Origin: Euborellia annulipes
Lineage: Eukaryota; Arthropoda; Insecta; Dermaptera; Anisolabididae
DNA length: 64,000 bases
Assembly: GCA_023213315.1 (NCBI GenBank)
Contig: JAKCPI010005044.1
Span: 1 to 64,000, forward strand
Direction: 5' to 3'
Under the pieces are notes generated by a model that was not told where the DNA came from, made no database searches, and saw only the letters and a program-made list of their open reading frames with translations. This document shows, one piece after another, positions 21,975 to 32,863 of this stretch; within the stretch, counting starts at the first letter, position 1, and each line of letters starts with the position of its first letter. A program made the translations under genes and the position numbers.

Positions 21975-22181
21975 CAGTGAGCGGCACAATTAAGTCCCCA
22001 CCTGATAGCTATAGTATAGTATATGGTGTATAGTGAAATAATTTTAATGACCGAAAAGGTAAAACGTAAAATCTGGCACAGATGACTTTATTTTACGTTT
22101 TCAAATTTAAAAATATTTCACCATATACCATATGCTTATGGCTATAGCTATCAGATGGGACTTTAATTTTGGTGCTCACTG
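21975..22181. mobile_element. Tc1/mariner-type MITE
   Basis: Terminal repeat CAGTGAGCG...CGCTCACTG-like, continuing AATTAAGTCCCCACCTGATAG split across both ends; flanked by TA on each side (21973-74, 22182-83). Nearly palindromic throughout. Relatives at 23100, 23332, 57349 and 60760. Confidence 0.8.
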
Positions 22182-22384
22182 TACTTCATAGGAAATATGT
22201 GAAAAATATTTGCCAAAATATAAATATTTTTCTATGTTTATAAACCCGAATTCTATTATATTAACGGAGACTAAATATATGTCGACACAAAAAAATCTGA
22301 TGTGACAAGCACAGAACACAACTTTCAATTACCGTAGTTAAGAGAATGTTGTGTGCTGTGCGATCACTCCCACCATTTTTTTAA

Positions 22385-23097
22385 ATTTATTATTAATCTT
22401 TAACTAAATTTTTCTTTTTGTTAACTATCAGGAAAATTTGAACAAAGGACGGCCCTCGAAACACCCCTCCAGTGGATATACCAATGTCTCGATATAGAGG
22501 ACTGCAAATGCCCGAGTCATTCTCAAGGTACCTCTCACGAATATCTGCTAAAAAAATTTTATTTATCCTTGTTCTCTAAAATTTTCACTCTTTGAATTTC
22601 TCATCTCATTACTTACTTTCGTGTTTTATTTTTGCTATCTTTTTTATTACCCGAAGGATTGTATAATATATGTGTGAAAAGTTGTAATTTTAATATTTCA
22701 ACACATTCGCTGAAATTGAGGTCCTATTATAATAAAACGCGGTTTAATCATATAGCCTATAGGTTTATACGACTGCGGGTATACTGCTTAATTTAAACAA
22801 AATTTCATATTTCATTTAAGTTTTTAATCAAACATCTTCGCGTCGACTTTGGTACTAGTACCAAAAGGGGTATTAACTTTTCGCAACCATCCATCTAAAG
22901 TTAATTTGGTACTTCGTCCGAAGTGGTACAGTCAGCGTCACATGGGCTCGAGATTGGAGCCTTGACCTAAGCCAGCCTAATCAATATTTTTAAAATAAAT
23001 AAATCATCTTTTTTTATTGCAACTAAAGAGGAAAAACTACTTTTAAGACACACTTCTGATTAAGCATTTTGGTTGCCTAAACTCAAGGCTCTACTAG
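22385..23097. other. Unassigned stretch
   Basis: Moderate complexity around 22430-22520 and 22840-22960 (GGTACTAGTACC palindrome near 22850). Frames are short and interrupted; I see no gene or clear repeat. Confidence 0.35.
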
Positions 23098-23099
23098 TA

Positions 23100-23329
23100 G
23101 AGTGAGCGCCACAATTGAGTCCCCACCTGATAGCTAAATCTTTAAATAAATGGTATAGTATATGGTATATAGTGAAATAATTTTAATGATCGAACATGTA
23201 AAACGTAAAATCTGATACAAATAATTTTATTTTACCTTTTCAAATTTAAAATTTCACCGTATACCATATATTATACCATATACTTAAGGCTCTAGCTATC
23301 AGGTAGGGACTTAATTGTGGCGCTTACTG
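23100..23329. mobile_element. Tc1/mariner-type MITE
   Basis: GAGTGAGCGCCACAATTGAG at the left, GGGACTTAATTGTGGCGCTT at the right; TA at 23098-99. The right TA is changed to TT where the next MITE abuts. Confidence 0.7.
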
Positions 23330-23331
23330 TT

Positions 23332-23545
23332 CAGTGAACGCCAAAGTTAAGTCCGACCCATGCGTTTTCTACTTGTGATTATTTCATTGTTTTTATAAAA
23401 AAAAATGAAAATCTTTATTGGAAATTTTCTAGGTTTGCACCATGAAAGTTTCCTTTAAAAAATATATAATATTTTTTTTTTTTTAAACAATGAAATAATC
23501 ACAAGTAGAAAACGCATGTGTGGGACTTAATATTGTCCATTCCTG
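23332..23545. mobile_element. Tc1/mariner-type MITE (second subfamily)
   Basis: CAGTGAACGCC end, inverted arms sharing GCGTTTTCTACTTGTGATTA and ACAATGAAATAATCACAAGT, TA at 23546-47. Abuts the preceding element. Same subfamily as 57349-57544. Confidence 0.7.
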
Positions 23546-23929
23546 TACCAGGTTTGAATTTCATTTTAAGTACAGTCAGTTCCACAAATGGCTGATATTC
23601 TTGAGAGTGGATTCTTGAGATATGCAACCAAAGATTTTTCTTTAAATTAGCTTTTCCCCTTCAATTGCATTAAAAAAAGATGATTTATTTTTTGATATTT
23701 TTAAAATATTGGTTTGGTTGACTAAGCTCAAGGCTCCACTCTCGAGCACATCACACACTTGTGGCGCCCAATGAACTTAAATTGAAATTCAAACCTGGTA
23801 AAATAAATATTATGAAAATAATAGTTTACTATAATTGTATGTGCGGGAGGGAGTCCGATCTCTCCTCCTTGTGGATCCGTCCTTGGGTAAATACAATAAA
23901 ATTTCTACACTCCCAATTGAATAAAATAT

Positions 23930-24094
23930 GGTGTGACTGGTTATTGTAGCTCTTATTGTTGTTGAGATATTTTGTTCACAGACACACACACAGACATACC
24001 ATGTTGCGAAAAACACTTTTTTAGAAATGAATCCAATACTTTCTCTGTCTATATATATATTAACATATTTAGAGTTAAGAGAAAGTAAAAATTA
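23930..24094 (-). repeat. Family A copy 5, internally deleted
   Basis: Contains the outer 3' end (TATGGTGTGACTGG), then jumps to the 5' part with the TG-microsatellite region and the terminal TATATA hairpin. The middle 450 bp is missing. Confidence 0.65.
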
Positions 24095-24169
24095 GATAAA
24101 ATAGTGTGAATTCTACCTAATTCCCAATTGTCAACTTGTTTTTTTTTATGAAATCTCACCGTAAGTTTA

Positions 24170-24422
24170 GTTGAATTCGTTTATAAACTGGCGCCCATTG
24201 GAATCGTGTTGTTAGGTGGGGATAATATAGGAGAGAGAGCATTGGAGGGGCGGAGTCAATGGGTCGGCGACGTTGCCTCTCCGTCGGTCCTGTCAGTTGC
24301 TAGTGGTCCAGATAAGCGTTACATCGCAGCATTCCTCTCTTTATCTCTTTCATATTTCAAACGGTGCACACTTCAAGCCAACATTCATTCATTCTTCTAC
24401 TTCAGTGACAGTTTACAATTTG
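24170..24422 (+). promoter_or_regulatory. Candidate promoter and non-coding first exon
   Basis: A G+C-rich patch in A+T-rich DNA with a CCATTGG (CCAAT-type) at 24195 and an initiator match TCAGTT at 24293-24298. A donor GTATGT follows at 24423. This is the layout of an arthropod first exon of about 130 bases. No long reading frame is convincing inside it. A downstream acceptor cannot be assigned in the window. Confidence 0.35.
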
Positions 24423-24429
24423 GTATGTG

Positions 24430-25260
24430 TCATTTTATTAATAACATGATGAATTCAAATTATTCAATAATATCCTTTAGATAGCCTCTGTTTTTCATTA
24501 ATTAAATTTTTATAATGTTTTCATGATAACATGCCATTATTTTAATATTAATAAAAACCATTTTTTTAATCTAATCTAATTTTTAATTAGCATTTTATTA
24601 TGAATTCCAGATTTAATTTTAAAAGAAAATTAAAAACTAAAATTGCTTTTAAAACATTGAATAAAACTTAAACCAAGGCCTTAATTTTTCTCTCTTAAAA
24701 AAATTGAATATCAGTGTGTATATATTTAATCCATTGACTTTCGTAAAATAATTTTTAATGAATTATTAATTAACCACTTTTCGGCTGCTCAATTTGTACA
24801 CCTTCCTCAAATACTTAGAATAAATCATAATCCTCACTTGACTATAGAATTGGAATTTTATCCAAAAATCTATTTGAAGAACCAGTTGCCTAATAGTTGT
24901 ATTTTATACAAATAAACCATATTTATTTAAATCGTAAACATTAGTGATAACAACTGTGCTTGAAATTATAAAATAATTGAATTTAATCTTTTTCTCGATT
25001 ATTAATATATTAATAAATAGTGGCATGTGCATATCAGCTGACAAATGTCGAGGCCAGGAGCTTGGAATGTCATTGTTAGGCTAATTATTTATTTATTTTA
25101 AGGTATATATAATTTGAGATTTATTTTCAAAATTATTATTTTTTAAAACAATTAATGCTACTTCTGTCCTTTAACCCATCTTTGAGGATATTTTTCATCC
25201 CTAACCAAAAATGCCTTTTTAATTTTTGGTAGATTTATCTCATTTGAGTTTTTCTCATGT
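24430..25260. other. A+T-rich stretch, no gene seen
   Basis: Low-complexity A/T DNA; no element boundaries found. Confidence 0.45.
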
Positions 25261-25261
25261 G

Positions 25262-25392
25262 TTCTTGTGGGTCCTCAAAACATCTATTTACAACAAAATC
25301 TCGACATCGAATTTTTGATTTAAATCCAATACTTCCTTGGGCCTATTATTTATTTACATATTGTAAATATAGACCTATAGTTAAGAGAAAAT
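25262..25392 (-). repeat. Family A copy 6, 5'-end fragment
   Basis: Retains CAAAATCTCGACATCGAATT, CAATACTT and the terminal hairpin, diverged. Confidence 0.55.
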
Positions 25393-25539
25393 AATAATTT
25401 AATAAACATTTTTTTACTCCTATTGAATATATAATATAGATAGAATATATTTTATTTTTTTTATTGTTTAAAACATTTGATTGTTTTTAAATAATGTAAA
25501 AAAAAAACGCTTGATTGTTAAAATATATTAGTCAATACG

Positions 25540-25802
25540 TTTGCTACACCAGAGCCATCTACTTCGATTGTTGAGCTCTTCCCTCCCCCCTCCCCTTCTA
25601 ATCTCCCTCCTTCACACACACGTTCAGTAGAAGCCTTGCTATGGTTCCTTCAACACATAACCAAACTTTTTGTGACCTCTCAAATCACCGACGCCTAATT
25701 GACTTCGCCATGATAATTTCTCGACAATTGCTCCTGAATATTTTCACCAATTCGATTTTATGAAAAGTGAATTTCGACGATTCCTTTATTTCATTATACC
25801 AG
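25540..25802 (+). promoter_or_regulatory. Possible first exon region
   Basis: C-rich patch (25575-25640) with CACGTTCAGTAG near 25620, then mixed sequence to ATACCAG followed by GTACTC at 25803, a possible donor. Weaker than the candidates at 24.3, 34.8 and 49.2 kb. Confidence 0.2.
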
Positions 25803-25984
25803 GTACTCATCTTTTTAATAATTTTTGTTTTTATTCAATTGCAAACTTGTATAGTAATGATGTTTATTTGCTTGGTTAGGCCTCATATTAAGGCTATTAT
25901 TTTAAAAATTTCTTTGTTTTTCAATTAAAAAATAAAAAAATTTCGTTTTTGGTCTTTAAAAGAAGGTATGAATTTTGTCTTTTT

Positions 25985-26225
25985 CATGATGAAAGGGTGG
26001 AGGGGAGGACAACTCTCTCTCTCTTTCTCTCTTTATGTTGGTTGGCGGTTCATGCGTTCGTGTGTGTGTGTGTGTGCGTGTGCGCCTGCGCGGCTCTGTG
26101 TGTGGCTATGAATTCCCTCCCTCTGCTCTTTATAAAACGAGCCAGACGCACGCTTATAGCTTCATTTATTGTAAATATTACTATTAATTACCAGCCGCGC
26201 AACCTCCCTTCGGCGCTCTCCCCTT
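25985..26225. other. G+C-richer patch with TG microsatellite
   Basis: (TG)n-like tract at 26058-26105 and TATAAAA at 26131-26137 followed by G+C-rich sequence to 26226. Could be a promoter (TATA box) but no initiator or donor is obvious. Confidence 0.25.
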
Positions 26226-26384
26226 GAGACCTAATCAAATACCAATATTTCTATACTCTAATCACTATTTAATTTATATAGGCCTATGCTCATAGTGGCA
26301 TAAGATAAGACGAGGTGGGTCGCCTCTTTGGTCATAAATACTCTATAAATTAAAATTTTTAATTCTTTTATTATAGTTTTACTC

Positions 26385-26735
26385 TCGGTGTTCGATCATG
26401 GAAAAAATATCTATTATCGATTATGAAAAATAATCGATTCTTTCGATTATGAAAAAAATAATAGATTGTGAAAAAATAATCGATTATATCTTTTTTTTTC
26501 CTCTAGTAAAATTTCTATTTTTCCCCATCTCGAAAATCATTTGACTTTTTTTTTTAGTAGGCCTATACGAGTCTCATCCCATCTTTTCAAATGCATATTT
26601 CCAAAAATAATCGATTATTTACCCTATAATAGATTATGAAAAATAATCGATTAATCGATTATTTTTGTTTTAAAAATCTATTATTTTTTTAAGAAAATAA
26701 TCGGTGAATAATCGATTATTTTGCACAGCCCTAAT
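26385..26735. repeat. ATCGATTA-rich element
   Basis: Many copies of AATCGATTATT in both orientations between 26395 and 26722. It ends TTTTGCACAGCCCTAATTAA, the complement of the hAT-like end TAGGGCTGTGCAAAA. The left end is not resolved. Confidence 0.45.
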
Positions 26736-26746
26736 TAATACTTTTA

Positions 26747-26902
26747 CTTTCTCCTACCTATATATATATATATATATGTATATAAAGAAAGTATTTAGAT
26801 AGTATAAAAAATTCTGAGTCTCTGAGTCCAAAAAAAGTGGGTTCCCCATCTGTCTGTGTATGAACAAAACATCTCAAAAACAAAAAGAGCTACTAAGTTG
26901 GT
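26747..26902 (+). repeat. Family A copy 7, 5'-end fragment
   Basis: TTTACTTTCTCCTACC, TATATA hairpin, then CCAAAAAAAGTGGGTTCC and CTGTCTGTG. Truncated afterwards. Confidence 0.6.
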
Positions 26903-27074
26903 TTAATAAAAAATAAATTTTAATTAATAAGCCAATTACTATTGTCTTTTAATATTATTAATTAATAACTTTGCAAACTGCCCTGGCCGATTCATATTAA
27001 AAAAAAATTCAATTTTGTTTAGCTATAGTTTGAGTTTTTATTTTGAATTGAGGACAGTGATTAATTTTTGTATG

Positions 27075-27140
27075 TTTATTTATTGGTGTGCCAAACGTCT
27101 CAAGGCCTTCGGGAATCGAACCCGAGATCTCCATTCCACC
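27075..27140 (-). repeat. SINE family 2 fragment
   Basis: GGGAATCGAACCCGAGATCT (B box complement) within a short remnant. Confidence 0.45.
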
Positions 27141-27244
27141 ATCAAGTAAACATAGTCACAAAATTGTTAAATACTACTATGACTTGTTAAATCCATATAT
27201 TGATTATTAATATCTTATTCAAATGAATAAATCTTTAAAAAATA

Positions 27245-28200
27245 TTAAATTAAAAATATTGCTAAATATTTTTCGAGATCTATTATTTGAATAAGGTAAT
27301 AGTGTTCAAAATACCTCGATTCGGACTTTAACTGAGTCATAGATATATTTAACAAGACATGTGAGTGTTCTTTATTGATGAGGCCAAACATCCCATGGCC
27401 CCCGGGAATCGAACCCAGGATCTCCGCCTTTCCGGGGCATAGGCGTGTATCCATTGCACCAGGCCACCGGACCCTCGACCTGCACCAATAAAACTCACTT
27501 CCCATTATATGCAGTTAGTCGCGCAAGTTACTAACTCGTAACGAATAGGTGAAACAAAGAAAAATTTTCCACCTATGCGCCGCTTGGTTAACCAGTAGAG
27601 GGACAGATATCTGGATCTGCTCTAACACACTACTGTAAGCAGCAAAGCCCAGAGGGCAGCGGCAATGGATAGCACGCCTATGCCCCGGAAAGGCGGAGAT
27701 CCTGGGTTCGATTCCCGGGGGCCATGGGATGTTTGGCCTCATCAATAAAGAACACTCACATGTCTTGTTAAATATATCTATGACTCAGTTAAAGTCCGAA
27801 TCGAGGTATTTTGAACACTATTATCTTTTTCAAATAATAGATCTCGAAAAATATTTAGCTATAACTTAACCCCGCTGCCCTCTGGGCTTTGCTGCTTACA
27901 GTAGTGTGTTAGAGCAGATCCAGATATCTGTCCCTCTACTGGTTAACCAAGCGGCGCATAAGTGGAAAATTTTTCTTTAAAGTTTTTCACCTATTCGTTA
28001 CGAGTTAGTAACTTGCGCGACTAACTGCATATAAGGGGAAGTGAGTTTTATTGGTGCAGGTCGAGGGTCCGGTGGCCTGGTGCAATGGATAGCACGCCTA
28101 TGCCCCGGAAAGGCGGAGATCCTGGGTTCGATTCCCGGGGGCCATGGGATGTTTGGCCTCATCAATAAAGAACACTCACATGTCTTGTTAAAAATATTGC
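27245..28200. repeat. Compound inverted structure of three family 2 SINEs
   Basis: Left minus-strand SINE (about 27255-27497), unique segment X (27498-27662), central plus-strand SINE (27663-27868), inverted X (27869-28035), and right plus-strand SINE (28036-28200). X carries GACAGATATCTGGATCTGCT and CAGTAGTGTGTTAGAGCAGA in opposite orientations in its two copies. The SINE heads all read GGCCTGGTGCAATGGATAGC, B box GGTTCGATTCCCGG. Short frames here are repeat-derived. Confidence 0.75.
27663..27868 (+). repeat. tRNA-like SINE (family 2), central copy
   Basis: Head with CAATGGATAGCACGCC and a perfect B box GGTTCGATTCC; tail TTTGGCCTCATCAATAAAGA then CCGAATCGAGGTATTTTGAA. The D- and T-arms resemble a tRNA but the anticodon region (ATGCCCCGGAA) is too long for a normal loop. 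Confidence 0.7.
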
Positions 28201-28204
28201 TTGA

Positions 28205-28678
28205 TTCTTCTTCTTTGGTAATATTCCTCTTGTTATTTTATCTTGTTTGAAACAGTAGAGAATTTACTTCCTCTTTGGAATTTGTTTCATAATTCTTATC
28301 ACATATATATATAGCTCCGTAGTTGAAAGGGAATTATGTCTTGAACCAAAATAAACATGCCCTTAATTTCTTCGTCTTTCATTTACGTCGATGTGTTTAG
28401 AGGCGTTGATTTTTTTTTCTACCTCCCTTCAAGCTTGTTATTCCTAGCTTCTTCTCTTTACTTTCTTCCACTTCTTTTTCTTTTGTTAACTCTCTCATTG
28501 CAAACATAATATTAAGCTGTTGTTTACTTTAGGAGTATAAATTAAATGTCTACTTCAGAAGAAAATAAATTAATTATTCTAAAATAAGACAGGTCTGGGA
28601 AGATGAATATTAAATAATTTTAAAGTATTTCTCCTTTTTGTTTCATAAGTGTAATATATTTGTATAAATAATTTTAAT
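28205..28678. other. Unassigned A+T-rich stretch
   Basis: C/T-rich short tracts at 28420-28490; no gene or repeat recognised. Confidence 0.4.
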
Positions 28679-28680
28679 AA

Positions 28681-29395
28681 TTTACTTTCTCCTACCTCTA
28701 TATATGTTAATATATAGAGAGAGAAAGTATTGGATTCAAGTCAAAAATTTGATGGATATACACGTTTGAGGTCCCCTGAAACAAAAAAGTGGTTTTCGCG
28801 ATATGGTCTGTCTTTGTGTCTGTCTGTGAACAAAATATCTCAAGAATGAAAAAAACTAGGAGGTTGAAATTTTATATTTAAGTTTGGTACCCATATGGGA
28901 CGTGACATGAAGCTTTTGAACAAAATAGGCCAAAGAGTACTAGTACTTTACTGATGTACTTTTTCAGTTTTTTTCCGGATTTTCTTAAAATTCGCTCTAA
29001 CAATTTTGATTAAAATTCAAAAATCAATTATTACTTTAATTTAGATGCTCTTTAAAATGTATACTCTCATTTTGCCCTCAAAATTTTTTGAAGCACACTT
29101 TACTCTCCCCCCCCCCCCTCCGGGGCGGGGGGGGGGCCCCCCGGCCGGCCGGGCCCCGCCCGCGGGGGGGCCCCCCCCCCCCCCCCCTGTATTTGGGGAT
29201 GAGAAGTGGTTGCCATGGCAACAAAATATAAATATTTTCCCATTTTTATCAATTTTTACATCTTGAATTTTATTATATACCGGCGGAAACTAAATATATC
29301 TCTACACAAAATCTGTTGTGACAAGCACAGAACACAACTTTCTATTACCGAAGGAAAGAGAAAGTTGTGTGCTACCAGTCACACCAGATTTTTTA
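28681..29395 (+). repeat. Family A copy 8, with anomalous G/C block
   Basis: Near full-length. X-box-like GTTGCCATGGCAAC at 29209-29222. Where other copies have the TTCATAGGAAAGATAGG segment, this copy has about 80 bases of almost pure G and C (29106-29187). Confidence 0.75.
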
Positions 29396-29399
29396 CTCC

Positions 29400-29930
29400 A
29401 AAGACATTCAAGCATTAACATTTAATTATTCTTGACCCTTAACACAGAGGTCGAGGTCTCTCTTCTTGTTCAAAAAGTCATTGGTTCGCTTCCGGTCCAA
29501 AGGAATTGAAATTTAAATTATTAAATTGCATTTAAATTATCATATTATTTTTTTTAAATCAAGGATTAACTATAACATATGTTATTTTAAGATCCCCGTG
29601 GTTTTGACTATATTTAGAGGAAAGAAAAATTCTCCCCTGATGAGTTTTATTCTTAGAAAAGACAAGAAAGTTGTTTAAAACTTTATCTCCATTGATTCTA
29701 TGCCTAAATATATTCAATTTGTTTTCAACTAATCTTTTTAAAACTAGATATATCCTATCATTTCGTTTTATTATTTTTCTATAAACTCTCTTGTTCTTCT
29801 TCTATTTAACTTTGGTTGATAAAGGCTTTTTTTTTAAATTTAATCCTGATTTAATTTATAGAATAACTTTCCCTGTATTTTGTATAATATTAAATGTGTC
29901 CAATTATATTCTTTCTAATTGAAATAATTT
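29400..29930. other. A+T-rich stretch, no gene seen
   Basis: A tRNA-like fragment, GGTTCGCTTCCGGTCC, near 29480 may be an old SINE head. Nothing else. Confidence 0.35.
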
Positions 29931-29964
29931 GGATCTTTGCCAATTATATATTAGTACAGGACAC

Positions 29965-30001
29965 AAAAAATCTGGTGCGAACAGTCACACCAGATTTTTT
30001 G
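29965..30001. repeat. Mini hairpin, stand-alone family A end
   Basis: AAAAAATCTGGTG...CACCAGATTTTTT, arms of 13 bases around a short loop. Only the outermost part of the family A 3' hairpin. Confidence 0.7.
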
Positions 30002-30169
30002 AATATTTATCTCAAATTTTGCTACATGTAGGCTTAATTACCATCAAACGTCTTCATATAATGTTTAATAAACAATTTCTAGAAATGCTTTTTATTTCAA
30101 ACAGTTCCGATTCTTGTTGTTTTTGGATTTAATAAGACAACATACATATATAATTGAGAGAAACAAGAA

Positions 30170-30300
30170 TGTGGTTGAGTCAATAGGTGTTCGATGATTC
30201 GCCATCCTGGAATCCAGTCCTGTCTTCCCCCTCTCCTGCCCTACCAAGATTCTTGCCCAAAGCGAAAGTTCCTTATGACGTCATACTTTAAAAGGTCTAT
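30170..30300. promoter_or_regulatory. Candidate regulatory patch with AP-1 and CRE sites
   Basis: TTGAGTCAAT (AP-1 core TGAGTCA) near 30174-30183 and the perfect palindrome TGACGTCA near 30276-30283, in a locally C-rich, non-repetitive segment. No splice or start signals define a gene here. Confidence 0.3.
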
Positions 30301-30379
30301 CACACAAAATTGTGTACAACAACCAACCGACAACACATCATTAAACTAGGAATTTAATATTTATTTTTACCATAAAGAA

Positions 30380-30570
30380 AATTAATTATAATCAAGGAAG
30401 GTTTGTAGATTCAGAAACTGGCAGTCGAAATAGCAAATAGTGACGTCTGAGACGTCTATCGAGGCCGAAATGTCTGCCAAATAAATTTAAAAAAAATAAA
30501 TAAACAATAAAGAAATAACTTTGCCTACCATTCTCTACATCTGCAATCCTTCCTTGATATAACTCAACAA
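30380..30570. repeat. Decayed hammerhead-family arm
   Basis: Contains CGAGGCCGAAATGTCTGCC (altered GAAAC-GUC) after a scrambled CTGAGACGTC core. Flanked by AAGGAAGGTTTGTAGA and its approximate complement ATCTGCAATCCTTCCTTG. Related to 35225-35382. Confidence 0.4.
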
Positions 30571-30659
30571 CTACAATATTAATTATATTCAATATATATA
30601 TATACTAGGTTAGCATGCTAACCCCTACATCAAACCCGAGGACATAATCAACTTTAATA

Positions 30660-31205
30660 GAAAAAAATCTGGTGTGGCTGTAGCACAGCATACAACTTTC
30701 TCTTACCTTCGGTAATCGAAAGTTGTGTTCTGTGCTTGTCACACCAAATTTTCGTGTTGACATATATTTAGTTTCCGCTGATATATTAGAATTCAAGAAG
30801 TAAAATTTAAAAGTATGGGAAAATATTTATATTTTGTTACTATAAGGGTATTTTATGGCTGGTGGAGTTTGTATCATGAAGTTAGAAGAAAACGTAGCCA
30901 AAATTTTTTCTTTAAAAATATATTTTAACAGCTGACGTTTCGGCTTTTGGTCAAAGCCATCCACGGAGCTATAAACAATATTTTGTTACCATGGCAACCA
31001 TTTCTCCTATCTTCTCTATGAATTACAAGAGTAAAGTGGTCTTCAGAAGATTTCAATGGCAAAATGAGAATATACATTTTAAAGAGCATCTAAAAAAATA
31101 ATTGATTTATGAATTTAAAAAAAAAATCGTTGAAGCGAATTTTGAAAAAATCGGAAAAAAAAAAAAAGTACTAGTACTTTTTGGCCGATTTTGATTAAAA
31201 GCTTA
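30660..31205 (-). repeat. Family A copy 9, interrupted
   Basis: Inverted copy with intact 3' hairpin (30660-30757). The X-box-like site GTTACCATGGCAAC lies at 30985-30998. A hammerhead-family arm (about 30836-30980) is inserted, and TATTTTGTTAC is repeated on both sides of it (a possible target duplication). Confidence 0.75.
30836..30980 (-). mobile_element. Hammerhead-family arm inserted in family A
   Basis: GACGTTTCGGC, helix II and CCATCCACGG. The minus strand reads CCGTGGA in place of CTGATGA, with intact GAAAC-GTC. Helix I TATAGCT/AGCTGTT can pair. Same family as 33395-33660. Confidence 0.5.
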
Positions 31206-31209
31206 TTAA

Positions 31210-32320
31210 ATCTTATTATTATTTTATTATTTATTATTATATTTTTAAAATCTATGACATATAACAATTAGAAATAGCAAAAAAAAAATTTTTTTAATGA
31301 AAAGAGTATTAGTCTATTTCCGAAGATAAAATGATAAAATCTTTTATCATTCATTGAACGTATGATAAAAAAAAAAAAAAATTCCATAGAAATCTTGATC
31401 AATGACAAATGCCAACAGGAATCTTCCATGATTTACTATTTTTAACATATTTATCAGCCTCCAAGTCACGTTGAAGTTCGTTTGATTGACATTCGTTTAT
31501 CGTCATTCATTCATATCATTTTAGAATGTTTTGATGGGTTATCTGGTCAAGTGTTATACAAATCCAAAAAAGGTATTGGTCTAAATTATCATAAGGCTAT
31601 TCACTTTGTTTATTAGTCACACACTCTTTCGAATCTCCAATGTCTTATCCGGTTTAGCTCAAGAACATAATATAATCTATTTACGTCCTTCGAATGGATC
31701 TTAACCTCTCTGGCCTATATTTTCAATAATCAAGTTTCTACCTTATTCTTTTAAGTAAAAATATTCTATTTTTTTCTCTTTATAAGCTAATTCGTTTTAG
31801 TTCTTTTTGTAATTTTCAAGGTTTTCGATTTGATCCAAACATCTGATTTGAACAAACCCCCCCCCCCACACAAAAGACTCTCTATATTCTAGATGTAGGC
31901 CAAGAAAATTAGGTCTTTAGTCTGAAATAATTAAAGGAAAGCTTTAATCGCTTCAAATTACATTTGATATGAAAATTTTGAGTTTAGATCATGCCTGAGG
32001 CAAGCACCGGTTAAACAGCAAAAAATTTGAATCTTTTTTAAATAACTTCTAAATTAATTTACTTAAATTTCACTGATATACGGACGAACTGATACATAGT
32101 TTTTAGTATTTAGGCCTATCCATAAAATATATTTTTCTGTTTTTGTAATGATAATTAAGTTGAGCAAAATAATGTCCATAAATAAAATTATTTATTAATT
32201 GTAATGGTTTCTGAGATAATTTGGTTTTTGGCATTTTTAGATAACCACACATAGTGAGGGTACTGCTTCGATTTAGGGAATGAAATTCTATTCTTGCACC
32301 CCTTTGAAAGATGCATTACA
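31210..32320. other. A+T-rich stretch, no gene seen
   Basis: Homopolymers and a C run at 31857-31867; nothing recognised. Confidence 0.45.
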
Positions 32321-32321
32321 A

Positions 32322-32465
32322 AATAAAAAATCTGGTGTGACTGGCGCACAGCACACAACTTTCTCTTACCCTTCGGTAAGAGAAAGTTGTGCACCGTGCT
32401 GGTCACACCAGATTTTTGTGTCGAGATATATTTAGTTTCCGATAGCACCTTAGTTTCAAACTTGC
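32322..32465 (-). repeat. Family A 3' end, perfect-hairpin subfamily
   Basis: A roughly 91-base near-perfect hairpin (32327-32417): TCTGGTGTGACTGGCGCACA pairs with its near-complement, loop CTTCGG-like. Next to it is TATATTTAGTTTCCGATAGC, also present at 55140-55165, so this is a distinct subfamily. Confidence 0.7.
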
Positions 32466-32860
32466 ATTTTAAATGTTGACTGCTTCAAATAAACTATGGT
32501 TATTTTTCAAAATTTTAATCTCATATTTGGACATTTTATACACAATATAGAATCGTAAATAAATACAAAATTTCATAAGAATTGGAAAAAAAAATTTTAA
32601 ATGCGTAAAAAGTTCTAAAGGGGACCCCCTTTTGAATCGAAATTAACATACAAATCCCTATAGGAAATTAACATTGTTCCTATGCGAAGATAAGGTGGAA
32701 AGGGAATTTAAAAAGAGTAGAGAGAGACGATAATGTTTGCAAGTGAGAGAGAGACATATATGTTTTCTTTGAAACAATTAAAGACACAAATAAATTTAAA
32801 AAAAATGGGAATTTAAATAATAATTGATTTTTAATCTAATAAAAAGAAAAAGATTTAAAT
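32466..32860. other. Unassigned A+T-rich stretch
   Basis: GAGAGAGA-type tract at 32718-32757; no gene seen. Confidence 0.35.
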
Positions 32861-32863
32861 TCC

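Larger units (their letters stand above)
21405..22380 (+). repeat. Family A copy 4, with two insertions
   Basis: Fragments at 21405-21508, 21890-21974 and 22183-22380 together follow the family A order (GTACTAGTAC block, GAAGACCACTTTACT block, 3' hairpin). They are separated by a hammerhead-like foldback and a mariner-type MITE. Confidence 0.7.

Noticed and set aside
24293..24326. Initiator plus downstream promoter element pair
   Set aside because: The sequence at +28 to +32 does not match the DPE consensus; only the initiator is claimed.
26131..26227. TATA-box promoter at TATAAAACG
   Set aside because: No initiator at the proper distance and no splice donor; kept only as a weak patch.
18882..28250. 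Possible tRNA genes, because of perfect B boxes and tRNA-like heads
   Set aside because: The heads are followed by fixed SINE bodies and occur in several copies. The anticodon arm is malformed, and one copy sits inside a hAT MITE.
28041..28250. 69-codon frame with GSGGLVQWIARLCPGKAEILG
   Set aside because: Same peptide appears in other SINE family 2 copies and in mirrored form; it is repeat-derived.
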